Source of the DNA: Dipteris shenzhenensis
Taxonomy: Eukaryota; Polypodiophyta; Polypodiopsida; Gleicheniales
NCBI GenBank assembly: GCA_047967505.1
Contig: CM106540.1
DNA: 64,000 nucleotides
Strand: one strand, 5' to 3'
Each line of letters starts with the position of its first letter. The stretch's first letter is position 1. The position numbers and the translations under genes were made by a program. The notes beneath the pieces are model-generated. The model did no database searches and was not told where the DNA came from. It saw only the letters and a list, made by a program, of their open reading frames with translations. Below, piece by piece: positions 1 through 10,797 of the stretch.

Positions 1-227
1 GTTCCTCCTCAATGGCTAGAGGTTCTCTACCATCCAAAAGCTGCTTTACCCACTTCAGGAATGGCCGTTGCCATTGTGGTTCTGCAGGCTCTTCTTCATC
101 TTCTTTGTCTTGAATCCTTCCAAGCACTGTTGGGGGAGTTTGGTCTATTGTTGGTGGTGGTACTGGATGGATATCCTGGTGCTGGTTGTCTGGGAAGGAA
201 GCATCCTCCTCCAATTGATGCGACTGT

Positions 228-760
228 CAGGAGAGCACATTGCGACTTACAATTACCTTCTTGGTAACAAGGTTATAGAGATGGTGACCCTTCGCCTCTT
301 CACTGTAGCCCAAGAAAATACACTTCCAGCTCTTCGGTTCCCATTTGGTCTTGGTAGCATCAGGGACATGCACAAAATAGTCACATCCAAAAACTCTGAA
401 ATGTGCAGCTAAAGGTTTCTTACCAGAAAAGGCTTACAGTGGAGTCATCTTGTTCATAGCCTTCGTGTAGCTATGATTCAGGATGTAAACTGCAGTTTAC
501 ATGCTTCAGCCCAAAAAGTATTTGGCAAATCTTTCCCTTTCATCATACTCCGGCCCATTTCGTAGATGACACACATCTTGCATTCTGCTACTCCATTTTA
601 CTATGATGTATGTGGCGGGGGTTTCTACCTCTTGATTCCGTGACTTTTGCAATAACTTTCGAATTTAGTTGATGTGAACTCTCCACCTCTATCTGATCTC
701 AACTTCTTCACCTTCCTCCCCGTTTCTTTCTTGACCTTTACATGCCATTCCTTGAACCTA
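228..760 (-). pseudogene. Copia A integrase core and C-terminal region, broken
   Basis: Read on the minus strand, about 720-640 encodes LRSDRGGEFTS, which holds one of the catalytic aspartates of the Copia integrase core. About 412-228 encodes the typical post-core segment with FGCDYFVHVPD and CIFLGY. Between them the frame is lost: there is a stop after HGIKR, a shift, and a TAA in the segment before AFSGKKPLAAH. A TGA follows NVLS at the left end. The piece identifies family and orientation but cannot make integrase. Unrelated small frames on the plus strand here are shadows. Confidence 0.75.
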
Positions 761-775
761 CTAAAAGCCTCCTCT

Positions 776-1015
776 TTAGTCCATCTTTCTGCAGAGGTCC
801 GTGTGAACGAGCTCTAGAGGAGCCTTTGCCCTGCTAGCCTCTTTAGGAAAGGGATGCCGATGTTGCTTGCCCATCATGCAAGCTTCACATACATCGGACA
901 GATTTGAAATTTCGGGTAGGTCTGCAATTATTCCACTTTTATGCATCTCCTTCAAAGAACTAAGGTTTAGATGACCAAACCTCTCATGCCACAGCTTAGT
1001 GTTCTTCACATCCAC
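776..1015 (-). pseudogene. Copia A GAG-pre-integrase zinc-binding domain
   Basis: A 79-residue minus-strand frame with the HHCC pattern of the Copia pre-integrase domain: WHERFGHLN supplies the histidines and CEACMMGK the cysteine pair, followed by ELVHTDLC, the start of the integrase core with its first aspartate. In a live element this N-terminal zinc-binding part of integrase is cleaved from the Gag-Pol polyprotein and helps bind LTR ends. The frame breaks on both sides. A second copy of this region lies at 3421-3897. Confidence 0.8.
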
Positions 1016-1459
1016 TCAAGCACTGAAAGCTAAGAGTTCGTCCATGTACCTTTACCAATGACCTTTCCTTGAAGATCCAGGATCTGTGCACCATTCTTAT
1101 CGAATTGAACTTTGAGGTCTCGACCCATGATCACGGAAATAGACAACAAGTTCCTCTTGATATCTGGCACATAAAGAACATTGGACAACTGTTTTACAAC
1201 TCCATCTGACTTGAGAGCAATCGTACCTTTTCATTGTTGACATATCGAGCTCCACTTGTGATATGCCAAGGTGACCGTTGTGCATTTATGTCACCGACTT
1301 GTGAGTTGCAGATGCGGTTGGTACACCGCCCATGAATAATAGCTGGATGACAGCTATCCTTATGTACTCTAGTTCGTGGCTCAGTTACAGATGCTCATTT
1401 CTGTCATCACCCTGTCTACTAAAAGATGCATAATTCCCTTGCTGCAACTTTCCATTCAT

Positions 1460-1945
1460 GATGTCATTCTACTTTTTATAGTAGTCTTTAGCCATATGAC
1501 CCATTTTACCATAGTAGTAACATTCAACATTGCTGTTTGCATTTTGGCCTCTCTGCCATCCACCATGACCTCTTTGGCTCCCCTTGCCTCTAGAGTTACC
1601 ACATCCTCCTCCATAGGATTGTTTTTCTTGAGTTTGTTGCATATTCTGATTTCTACCATGGCCTCCAGATCGGCCTCTTCTACCTCTACCTCTACCTCTT
1701 CTAGCATTTGAGTAGAAGACAATTTCTTTTGAAGTTCCTCCTGAAGAAGATGCACCACCATTTCTCTGCTCTTCGGAAATTAGAAGAGCAAACAACTTCT
1801 CAAAATCAGGAAATTTTTCACGGACGAAAATGGATGTCCGACACTGTGCATAATCCTTTCCTAGACCATTCAAGGTCATAGAAACTAAATCATCATCTTC
1901 CACTAGCGACCCAATGGAAGCAAGTGCATCTGTAATTTTCTTCAC
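1460..1945 (-). pseudogene. Copia A gag (UBN2-type) with damaged zinc knuckle
   Basis: 158-residue C-terminal part of a Copia Gag. Residues 1-60 (starting MKKITDAL) match the end of the UBN2 gag-polypeptide domain. Residues about 85-135 are a Gly/Arg-rich linker (RGRGRGRRGRSGG). The C-terminal knuckle reads CYYYGKMGHMAKDYYKK: the first Cys and the His of CX2CX4HX4C are kept, but the second and last Cys are Tyr. Both changes are TGC/TGT to TAC/TAT, that is G-to-A, so the RNA-binding knuckle is probably dead. Frame continuity with the N-terminal half of Gag (2340-1950) is lost. Confidence 0.75.
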
Positions 1946-2878
1946 CTTATGTGGTAGTCATTGATGCTCATATTTTCTCTCTACACATTGTGCAACTCCT
2001 GCTTGAGCTGCATTTTCCTGGCTTGCATATTTGTGCTATACATTTTTGCCAAAGTATCCCATGCCTCCTTTGGCATACTTGCATCCTGAATATGCATAAT
2101 CATAGAATTTGAAATACTGAAAGATAGCCAGTACATAACTTTTCTAGCTCTCTCATGCTATTCTTTAAATGCCTACATTTCCTATTGATTGAGAACATTA
2201 GGAAGAACTGGTTCTTCTTCATTTCCTATAATGAACTCCCAATAGCCTTTTCCCATAAGGAAATTTGTCGTTCTAAACTTCCATGCTTGGAAGTTATTCT
2301 TGTCAAGCTTTTCAATGACAATCTGTGAAAGAGAATCAGATGCCATTACAGAACACTGCAAAATATTCTATCACTACCAAAAACACAGCTTCTACCTCAC
2401 AAGGGCAAATCTGCAAAATTGACGAAAGTGGTATTTGACCACACAGTCACTTCCTAGTGACGATTTTGCATTAATAGGCAACAAGAATGATTCTATAACT
2501 CCTAATATCTCTGCGCACAGGCATACGATGCAATTTTTATGGCAACTTTTCACCGACCTGCAGAGCAGTGGTCGTATAGCAAAAATAGGGCCTTTTTCTC
2601 AATGCTTGCGGAGAACTTCCACATCCAAAACGGGCCCCAAAATGGCCTCCAATCAAAAAAATAATGTCACCAAGGGCTATGCACTGACCCACAGCATATA
2701 CTGCCCTCTCGCCACACCATGAAGGGTGTCTCAATATGAGACAATGCACTCTTGCACTTTCCTACTGTGCCACCTGCAAAGATTTGCTCCCAAACTTGAA
2801 AAAGGAAAGCAAAACTGGTCCTCTTACTAGGACACCACGAAATTGGTTTGCTTTCTTGAGCTCCTGACCATGAACCAA

Positions 2879-2890
2879 GCTCTGATACCA
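2879..2890 (-). other. Primer-binding site of Copia A (initiator Met tRNA type)
   Basis: The minus strand reads TGGTATCAGAGC directly after the LTR end ...TTCACA. This is the usual plant Copia primer-binding site complementary to initiator methionine tRNA, and it fixes the LTR end at 2891. Confidence 0.85.
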
Positions 2891-3089
2891 TGTGAAGATA
2901 GTGGAAGAGAAGGAAGGAGTCTCACTTGCAGCTTTCTCACATACACAATGGGGGAATACACACAAAGGTGGAGGCTGAAAATAGTTTTCCTCTTCTTAGT
3001 TGTGAAAGCCAAAAGAACTCTAGTACAAAGAAATAGAAGAACCGTATATGTGGGTCTCAAACCAAACTCAGCTAACTAGGGTGGCTACA
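2891..3089 (-). repeat. LTR of Copia A
   Basis: About 199 bp. On the minus strand it starts TGTAGCCACC and ends ...CTATCTTCACA at the primer-binding site. A second copy in the opposite orientation lies at 3901-4090. The TG...CA ends and adjacent PBS support the LTR call; the outer boundary at 3089 is inferred from the inverted copy. Confidence 0.8.
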
Positions 3090-3099
3090 TCAAACCACA

Positions 3100-3420
3100 T
3101 GATAGGTCATGCAAAATGGATGTAGGATGCAAGGAAAATGGAAAGACTAGGATTTGTGGAGACTGGTGATGATACTGCGCATCCTATTGTGCAGAATTCC
3201 TTTTTCTATACAGGATGGGAAAAAGAAATACCTGTCTCATGTATTTCATGTCCCGAATATCACCAAGAACCTGGTTTCTAATGGTCAAATGGTTGAGCAG
3301 TGCTTGCAGGTCAGATTTAATCCTCATGGATGCTTTGTTGAGGATATGAAAAATAACGGTCGCTTGATAGCAAAAGGAAAGAAGAAGGGCAGGATGTTTA
3401 TGTTGGATGTAGATATGCGG
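3100..3420 (+). pseudogene. Copia fragment of another family, plus strand
   Basis: Plus-strand reading gives a protease/pre-integrase junction typical of Copia: HVPNITKNLVSNGQMVEQ, then VRFNPHGCFVED, then GRLIAKGKKKGRMFMLDV. The sequence differs from Copia A and B, and it lies in the opposite orientation to its neighbours. It ends abruptly near 3420, where minus-strand Copia A sequence starts again, so it is an inserted or rearranged scrap. Confidence 0.7.
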
Positions 3421-3897
3421 TTTGCAATCATTCCACTTTTATGCATCTCCTTCAAAGAACTAAGGTTTAGATGACCAAACCTCTCATGCCACAGCTTAGT
3501 GTTCTTCACATCCGCTCGAGCACTGAAAGCTAAGAGTTCGTAAATGTTGTTGTGCCATGTACCTTTACCAACTACCTTTCCTTGAAGATCCAGGATCTTT
3601 GCACCATTCTTATCGAATTGAACTTTGAGGTCCCGATCCGTGATCACAGAAACAGACAAGTTCCTCTTGATATCTGGCACATAAAGAACATCAGACAACT
3701 ATTTTACAACTCCATCTAACTTGAGAGCAATCGTACCTTTTCCTTGTTGAGATATCGAGCTCCACTTGTGATATGCCAAGGTGACCGTTGTGCATTTATG
3801 TCACCGACTTGTGAGTTGCAGATGCGGTTGGTACACCGCCCATGAATAATAGCTGGATGATAGCTATCCTTATGTACTCTAGTTCATGGCTCAGTTA
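3421..3897 (-). pseudogene. Second copy of Copia A protease/pre-integrase segment
   Basis: Nearly the same sequence as about 926-1386, in direct orientation. On the minus strand it encodes a protease-to-pre-integrase stretch (MSDVLYVPDIKRNLSVSVI ... WHERFGHLNLSSL). It keeps some codons missing in the first copy, for example around GKGTWHNNIYELL. The homology stops on the right at 3897, just before the opposite-facing LTR copy, and on the left at 3420. It is a fragment of a second related element or a local duplication. Confidence 0.75.
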
Positions 3898-3900
3898 GCA

Positions 3901-4090
3901 TGCCACCTTAGTTAGCTGAGTTTGGTTTGAGACCCACATATAGGGTTCTTCTATTTCTTTGTACTAGAGTTCTTTTGGCTTTCACAACTAAGAAGAGGAA
4001 AATTGTTTTCAGCCTCCACCTTTGTGTGTATTCCCCCATTGTGTATGTGAGAAAGCCACAAGTGAGACTCCTTCCTTCTCTCCCACTATC
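3901..4090 (+). repeat. Inverted copy of the Copia A LTR
   Basis: Starts TGCCACCTTAGTTAGC and matches the reverse complement of 2891-3089 with few differences. It lacks the last bases before the expected CA end and runs into Copia B protease sequence at about 4090, sharing a short GATAGT-like overlap there. It has no primer-binding site. Confidence 0.8.
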
Positions 4091-5212
4091 GTTGGCATTC
4101 CTTTTGATGGACATTTTACATCATTACTGATTGCTACCAAGATGTCATTCCCTACCGGCTGTAGAGAGGTATACCAATCCTTTCGATTGGTCATGTGGCG
4201 TGATGCACCACTGTCAATGATCCACGGTTCATCTGCAGGTACATGAATTGCCTCCATGCAAATCTCCTCAATTGCGACAAATAGCTCTACTGGTACTGCC
4301 TGTGCGCTATTGCTGGACTCTTTCTTTACTCCGTTCTTCTTATTTGCAATCTTCTTTCGGCACTCATTCTGCTTGTGCCCTACCTTGTTGCAATAGAAGC
4401 ACTTGATCTTCTTCTTTCTCTTTTTATCATTAGAAGAAGATGGGTTACCAAAGTCCTTACCCTTACCTTTCTTTGATCCAGTCCAGATTTAAGCCACATC
4501 TTCTCCAGTCCTCATCTTTTGATGCATCTCCTCCTCCAGAAGCATCGCACTAAAATCCTCAAAGTTGGGCAGATTTTTGTTCTGTGTATTTAGCACCATA
4601 ACAAGACTATCGTACTTTGGTGGGAGAATCCGTATGCACCTTCGTGCTAGATTCTTGCTGGTGATGGTGATGCCAATCGCAATCATCTGATCATGCAGAT
4701 TCTTTACCCTGGTGATGAACTTCTCTATCACTTCAGACTCAGACAACTTCTCATTCGCGAGTTGAGTCTCCAGATTTTGAATTTGCGTCTTATTCATGGT
4801 CTCATACTGATTTTTCAAGACCATCCATTCCTCCTCTATTGTGGTGACATGTTGAATTAATGCCATGATAGAATCACTAACACTGTAGACAATAGAACAC
4901 AGCGCATCTGCATTTCTTGTTGTCCACACGAGAATCTCATCCGTAGTTGGTACTATCTATTGTCCTACATTGGCTGGATCTAATCTCACAACTGGCCTCA
5001 CGTCCACCCCAGTAGCAATGTCCCAAATCTCGTATGCGCTTAGGATGGTCTTCATCTTGAACTTACAGAGTGGATAGTTAGAGCCGTCCAACTTTCCGCT
5101 TTCACCGAACAGTGGGATTCATAGTCTTGTGGGCTGGGCCATCTCTCACAATCTGCTCGCAAACAGAAACACACTACCAAATCTTCTTGATGGAGTCCAA
5201 GCTTTGATACCA
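4091..5212 (-). pseudogene. Copia B gag and protease region, broken
   Basis: Minus-strand Copia gag-pro next to its own primer-binding site. From 5' to 3' on the minus strand: gag of UBN2 type at 4929-4489 (146 residues open, MALIQHVTTIEEEW ... LPPKYDSLVMVL); an intact zinc knuckle CFYCNKVGHKQNEC of CX2CX4HX4C spacing near 4404-4362; and an aspartic protease start WIIDSGASRHMTNR within 4257-4009 carrying the catalytic DSGA. The protease frame runs into the inverted LTR at 4090 and the rest of pol is missing. Several stops separate the pieces. Confidence 0.8.
5201..5212 (-). other. Primer-binding site of Copia B
   Basis: The minus strand reads TGGTATCAAAGC, one base different from the initiator Met tRNA consensus, directly after an LTR ending ...TTTTCTTACA. 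Confidence 0.8.
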
Positions 5213-5500
5213 TGTAAGAAAATAATACAACGTCTATGCTCAACAGATAACAGGATCTCGTACACAAGAGAGAAAACAAGATAGTGTGGAGAATCAAAAA
5301 TTTGATTACTATAGAACTGATACAATAGATGGCACTGCCTCCCAGCCATGCGCTCCTGTGAAAGAAGCTTCGATGGCATGCTAGAAATAGTAGAAGATGG
5401 AGGTTGGATGCTAAGGAATCACGGTTGCTATAGCCAGTGATGAAATGGGCTTCACGCGCTTGCTCTTATATAGCCACTAGTCGTAGTCAGTTAGGCTCAA
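5213..5500 (-). repeat. LTR of Copia B (outer boundary not found)
   Basis: The inner end at 5213 is fixed by the primer-binding site. On the minus strand a TATA box (GGCTATATAAGAG, about 5464-5474) lies some 250 bases upstream of the LTR end, as expected for the U3/R region. The outer TG end was not located; U3 may extend to about 5950. Confidence 0.65.
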
Positions 5501-6175
5501 TTGGATGACCCACCCAGTCCACCCAAAACGGTCGACTGGTGGTGTCCCAAAATAGGCCACCAACCATACGATAGAACCGGAGTGCAAAACAGAGCAACTA
5601 ACCTATGGTCACCGTTTGGCCTAGAGCCATCCGGGATTGTCTCAGGCTCCAAACTGGCCCCGCAACCCGAGAGTGGGCTACCCCAAGAAGTGCTCTATCT
5701 ACCCTCAGTGCGCTTGGTCAAGGAATGCCTTCCTGCACTTGCATGTAGCCTAGTTGGTTGTGTGCCAACTCTATTTGAAGCCGTCCAGCCATCAGGCCAC
5801 ACATGGCCCCCATCTAGTGTCCAAACCAGGACCTCGGGGGGGTCACTATGTATAAACCCTCTATATCATGTGCGTTCAAGGCCTATATTTAAAATCCCTT
5901 ATCTGTAAATTTTTTCATTAATAAAATGTACCCCTTTTCTATACAAATCTGTAAATTTTTTCCAAAACTATTTTAAATAGTCCCTTATGTATATTTATTT
6001 CTGTAAATTTTAGGAATAAAAAATATCCTTTTGTTGAACTCACATGATAGGGTTACATATGATGAGTGACCCCCCCAAGACCAGGACCTATCGGATAACC
6101 GAGCTACTCAAATGCCTTCTCCTCATATGGGGGGCTTACAAGTAGAGTTAGCTGGTTCCCGCATAGTCACACAAG
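5501..6175. other. No gene seen
   Basis: Mixed sequence, possibly U3 of the Copia B LTR up to about 5850, then AT-rich DNA. An open plus-strand stretch of 135 codons at 5501-5908 resembles no family I know and has no coding character. Confidence 0.5.
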
Positions 6176-6180
6176 AGTGG

Positions 6181-7190
6181 AGCATTGATATCTAACACTC
6201 ATAAGCATAAAAGAAGAAAAGAAGGAAAGGGAAGGGAAGGAGAAGGAGAAGGAGAAGGAGAAGGAGAAGCATAGGCATAGGCATAGGCATAGGGAAGGAG
6301 AAGCAAAGGAGAAGGAGAAGCATAGGCATAGGCATATGCATAGGGGAAAAGAGGAAGCATATGCTTGAAAGAGGGGAAAAGAGGAGAAAAGAGCAAAGAG
6401 GGGAAAAGAGGGGAAAAGAGCATTCACATAAGAGAAAAAGAGAGAAAGCTTATGCTTATGCATAAGCATATGAGCATATGCTCACAAGCATAAAAGAAGA
6501 AAAGAAGGGAAGGGAAGCATAAGCATAGGCATAGGCATAAGCATAGTCATAGGCATAGGCATAGGCATAGGGGAAAAGAAGGAGAAAAGAGAAGCATAAG
6601 CATAGGCATAGAAAAGAAGAAAGAGAAGCATAAGCATAGGCATAGGCATAGGCATAGGGAAAAAGAGGAAGCATACGTTTGAAAGAGGGGAAAAGAAGAG
6701 AAAAGAGCATTTGCATAAGAGAAAAAGAGAGAAAGCTTATGCTTATGCATAAGCATATGAGCATATGCTCACAAGCATAAAAGAAGAAAAGAAGGGAAGG
6801 GAAGCATAAGCATGGGAAAAGAAGGAGAAAAGAGAAGCATAAGCATAGACATAGAAAAGAAGAAGGAGAAGCATAGGCATAGGCATAGGCATAGGGGAAA
6901 AGAGGAAGCATATGTTGAAAGAGGGGAAAAGAGGGAAAAAGGGCATTTGCATTTGCTTATGCTTATGCTTATGCATAAGCAGAAAAGAATAAGGGAAGGG
7001 AAGGGAAGGAGAAGGAGAAGCATAGGCATAGGGGAAAAGAGGAAGCATATCTTTGAAAGAGGGGAAAAGAGATTGAAACAGGCATAGGCATAGGCTTATG
7101 AAAAGAAGACAAAAAGAAAGGAAAAGAGCATAAGTGTAGGCAAATAAGAGAAGAGAGGGAATAGGAGAAGAGAGGGGGAGAGAGGGTTCC
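6181..7190. repeat. Purine-rich tandem array with GCATAG and GAAGG motifs
   Basis: About 1 kb of nested repeats. Short units (CATAGG runs, GAAGGAGAAG runs, CATAAGCATA) are arranged in longer blocks. A block with GGGAAAAGAGGAAGCATA recurs near 6340, 6655, 6895 and 7030, and a block with CATATGAGCATATGCTCAC recurs near 6465 and 6750. Reading frames on the minus strand here give only Tyr/Ala/Leu/Ser-rich repeats and are artefacts. Confidence 0.85.
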
Positions 7191-7885
7191 TACACCCATC
7201 ACTGTAGCTAGCACTTTAAGTGCTAGCTGCAAGCCAATACAAATAATAAAAATAACAAAAGGAAAAAAGAGGAAGCACTTTCTTACCTGGAAAAGTCCCG
7301 CTCAGTGTTTTGTGGACTGGCCCTACAAAAGAGAGGAAACATACCATTTTTTAGATAACTAGGAGATAACTAGTTAGAGGAAGGAGGAGTTTAGAGAAGC
7401 AACTTATCAAAAGGATTGGATTGAGGAGACAAGCATAAGCCTACAAACAAGGAGAGCATAAGCCTACAAATAAGGAAAAAGAGGAGGAAGAGAAATACCA
7501 AAAAGAGAAGAGGTGAGTCTTCTTTCTTTCACCAAATCTTGTTTTTTGTCCTTAACCTATGAAAATCAAGCATGAAAATTAGCACATAGCCTTAGCAATA
7601 CAAGGAGAAACATGCTTTAATACTTACAAAATAAAATCTCACAAAAAAAGAACCTACATTGCTTAAAGAGACTCACCTTCTTGAAAAACTTCCTCTTACA
7701 TAAGCAGAGAGGGAGAAGGGTGGAGAGGGAGCACAAGTGTTGGGAGAGGGGCTAGATAAGAGTGAGGAGTGGAGAATAGAGAGGAGGAAAGAGAGGTCGT
7801 CGAATATAAGATGGGAGGAGCTTTTTCCACAATAGAGTTGTGAGCTAAAAATGGCATCGCGTCGTGGGTTTCAGGTGTAAGGCCC
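7191..7885. other. Probable 5' flank or non-coding 5' part of CACTA element 3
   Basis: Purine-rich sequence without a convincing frame. It contains a short palindrome near 7210 (GCTAGCACTTTAAGTGCTAG) and two copies of GCATAAGCCTACAAA near 7435 and 7455. The 5' end of element 3 should lie here or just beyond, but I could not find a CACTAC terminus matching the 3' end. Confidence 0.4.
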
Positions 7886-7890
7886 CAGCG

Positions 7891-8030
7891 TCGCTATAAA
7901 GCGACACTAGTCAGTCGCTATATAGCAATGTTTATATTCAAAAAACATCGCTATATAGCAATGGAACAGGGCAAAGCATCGCTATATAGCGACGAAATAG
8001 GGCAAAAAGTCACTATATAGCGACGGCGAT
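7891..8030. repeat. 5' subterminal palindromic repeats of element 3
   Basis: Five copies of a palindromic unit: TCGCTATAAAGCGAC at 7891, then TCGCTATATAGC near 7914, 7949 and 7980, and CACTATATAGCGAC near 8011. Spacing is about 25-35 bp. In CACTA elements such subterminal repeats are binding sites for the TNPA-type DNA-binding protein; that role is inferred here. Confidence 0.8.
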
Positions 8031-8131
8031 TCAGGGCACTTTCTATTAAAAGAGAAAAAAGTAGCTCATGGGTGGCTAGTTTTGGGATCTTAATAGATTT
8101 CCTTGTAATTCATGTTGTGATTTTGGAAATG

Positions 8132-10797
8132 TGCAGATGGAAGAGACAAGTGGAAGCTTGTCAGATGATGTGCCAGTGCCTGGGAGCGCAGAGTGGCTTA
8201 CAGAGAGGTTGTATTGTCATTGCACTCATTGCAAGCGAGAAGTACAACATCAACATCGTATTGTCATGCGCCACTTACGGATGTATGGGGAGGAGCCCGA
8301 ACTAGTACCAACCGTTGGAGTTGCATGTGGTATTGGATCATTGGTAAGTCAATGCTATTTGAGTTCGTAATTAATATTGGATACCATTATGACACATCGA
8401 AACCTTGAGACAAGATCTTATATTTACATGAAATCTTGAAACAGGATGAGGGTAGTGAGGGTGTGCATATACCTTCACACTTTGAGCAAGACTATAGTTT
8501 CCCAGATGTGCCAGATGATGACGAGGGTATGGTGGACATGATGGATTCTATTTTTAGGGGCACTACATCACATGTACACATGATGTTAGAGTCTGAGGTC
8601 AAGATGCAAGAGTTGCAATCAACACAGTTGTATGAGGGTGCTAGGATGTCTAAACTATGGGCTTGTCTCTCAATCTTGAATCTGCAAGCAAAGTATGGGT
8701 GGTCAGATACAAGTGTCTCGGCCTTAATGAGGTTAGCTTCTGCATTAATTTGACTCATTATTTGGATATTGTTTGTTTCCCGAATCATCATTATTCTCTC
8801 TTTTATCCTTCTCGCTTTTATCCTCTCTTTTCATCTCTTTTTCTCTCTTATCTCCTATCCTTTTCTCTCTTTTTCTCCTCTCTTTTCCTCTCTTTTCCTC
8901 TCTTTTCTCCTCTTCCTTCCTCTCTTGTTCTCTCTTATCTCCTCTCTTGTTTCCTCTCTTTTTCTATCTTTTTTCTACTCTCTTTTCTCCTCTCTTTCCT
9001 TCTCTCTTTCTCCCCACATAGCAAATAGATACAGACTTCTGTCACTCTAATTCAAAGAATGTAGGAGTCTGTAAATGTTTGCTCAATGTCAAGCTGTAGG
9101 ATTCTAAGCTTGCCCAATGTCTTACAGGTATTCTAAGCTATAGGATTAGTGCACTGAAAAAAGAAAGAAAAGGGGAATCATCATTATTCAAAGCCTATGT
9201 ATGTTTGAATTGTGATAGGTTGCTCTAAAAGATGTTTCCTGCACCAAATACCACACTCGTATCAAGAGATGAAGTGAAGAAGATGCTAACAATGATGGGT
9301 ATGGATTATGATACCATCCATTCTTGTCGTAATGATTGTATTCTCTTTCATCGTGAGCATGGAGATTTGGCTACTTGTCTGAAGTGTGGGGAACAATGAT
9401 ATAGAGATGACTTGCAGGGTGAGCAAATACCGGTAAAGTTCCTGAGACACTTTCCCATCATTGCAACAATACAGCACATGTTCCGATGCAAATCCATAGT
9501 GGAGTTGAGGACTTGGCATGCATCTCATCAGTCCACTGATGACACATTGAGGATTCCCACAAATTGTGCAGCTTGGAAGCACATAGACAATTAGTGGCTG
9601 GACTTTGCAAGGGAGCTACACAACTTATATCTTGGGCTCACCATGGACGGCATGAATCCTTTTGGGTTACGCTCGACATCTTGGTCAACATGGCCATAGT
9701 CTTGGTGAATAATAGTATCCCCCGAGGGATTCACAAGGGGAAACTTATGATATCACGTGAGTGTACAATAGGGGGTTTTTTTGAAATGAGGCATAAGCTT
9801 ATACATTAGGGGTGGGGGCCCTTTTTTTTTCCCCAATATTGAATTTAAGCGAGGGGGACCATGTCATATTTAAGAAGGGGGGACATAATATAGGTTTCCT
9901 TGGGTAACTAGTCCAAACAAGTTTGATTTTGTGTATGGTTTTAAATAGTCATAGGGAAAGTAACCTAAATTTGCTTATTGTGTAATCTAAATGCTTGAGA
10001 GAGAATGTAGATTTAAGGAAAGGAGGGGACATAATGGAATTTTGGTGGTATCTTATAAGCGTAGATAGGGGTGTTTTATCATCCTACATGGATCTTAAAT
10101 AGGGGGTTTTCTTGAAGTTCATGCACGCAAGTGACGTCCCCCTTTAATGAAGAGTGAATCCCCCGGGCAGTATCCCACCATGGCTAACAATAAAGAAGGG
10201 ACAGCTCATGCTTGCACTACTTGTGCCACGGAAGTACAAGGCCAAAAATATGGACGTGTACATGGCACCTTTGATAGAGGAGTTACAGATCTTATGGAGA
10301 GGAGTGCGGGTCTTTGATATATCTAGAGCTCCTAGACATACCAATGATATTTTGGTCAGGGGTATCTTGATGTGGACCATACATGACTACACAAGATATG
10401 GAGAGTGCACAGGTACGTGGTTGTGTCATTACATGCATCAAGAAAGCTAGGGTGGAGTCCATCAAAGCTGTATGCTTGCTTGAGAAGCACTTTCCCTTGA
10501 GCATTATGACAACTCAAGTGCACTTGCTTGTGCACATAGTTGATGAGGTGGCCATTGTAGCTACCGTTCATAGTCAGTGGATGTTTTTCCTCGAGCGGTT
10601 TATGAAAACTTTGAAGGGATTTGTAAGACAAAGAGCAAGACCAAAAGCAAGCATGGCAGAGAGATGGCTTGTGCAAGAGTCATTAGTATATATCACGGAG
10701 TTTCTTGCATCCACGGATCCCGATATGCCACAAGCTTGGCATAACGAGGATGATGATCACATCATTCATGAGGTTCCCCAAGGAAAAGGGATTGAAA
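8132..10797 (+). pseudogene. Element 3 transposase (TNP2/Transposase_21), 5' part
   Basis: Decayed TNP2-like transposase. An N-terminal exon begins near 8140 (MEETSGSLSDDVPVP, then a Cys-rich CHCTHCKR). A second block is at 8436-8750, then an intron with a TC-rich tract. The Transposase_21 region is at about 9245-9740 (IHSCRNDCILF, CLKCGEQ, MDGMNPFG). After about 400 bp of extra DNA (9750-10,155) the frame resumes (IKKGQLMLALLVPRKY, PLIEELQILWRGV, MWTIHDYTRYGECTG). It then jumps directly to DUF4218 (VHLLVHIVDEVAI, FFLERFMKTLKGFVR) and stops at the element 2 insertion. Stops include TGA at 9398 and TAG at 9592. Relative to element 2, about 1 kb between GECTG and DUF4218 is missing. Confidence 0.8.
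8815..9025 (+). repeat. TCTCTTTT pyrimidine tract in a transposase intron
   Basis: About 200 bp of CTCTTTTCTCC-like repeats on the plus strand between coding blocks of the element 3 transposase. Overlapping Phe/Ser/Leu-rich frames are artefacts of this tract. Confidence 0.8.

Larger units (their letters stand above)
1..3089 (-). mobile_element. Ty1/copia retrotransposon remnant A (cut by window edge)
   Basis: Minus-strand Copia element running from an LTR at 2891-3089 leftward through primer-binding site, gag, pre-integrase and integrase pieces to the window edge. Gene order on the minus strand is LTR, gag (about 1945-1469), pre-integrase domain (1015-776), integrase (about 760-230), which is the Ty1/copia order. 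No long frame survives: the integrase alone shows a TAA and frameshifts. The 3' half (reverse transcriptase, RNase H, 3' LTR) lies outside the window, if it exists. Confidence 0.85.

Noticed and set aside
5501-5908. 135-codon plus-strand frame
   Set aside because: No recognisable motif; it lies in probable LTR U3 sequence.
6167-7232. Tyr/Ala/Leu-rich frames on the minus strand
   Set aside because: Products of the CATAGG/GAAGG repeat array.
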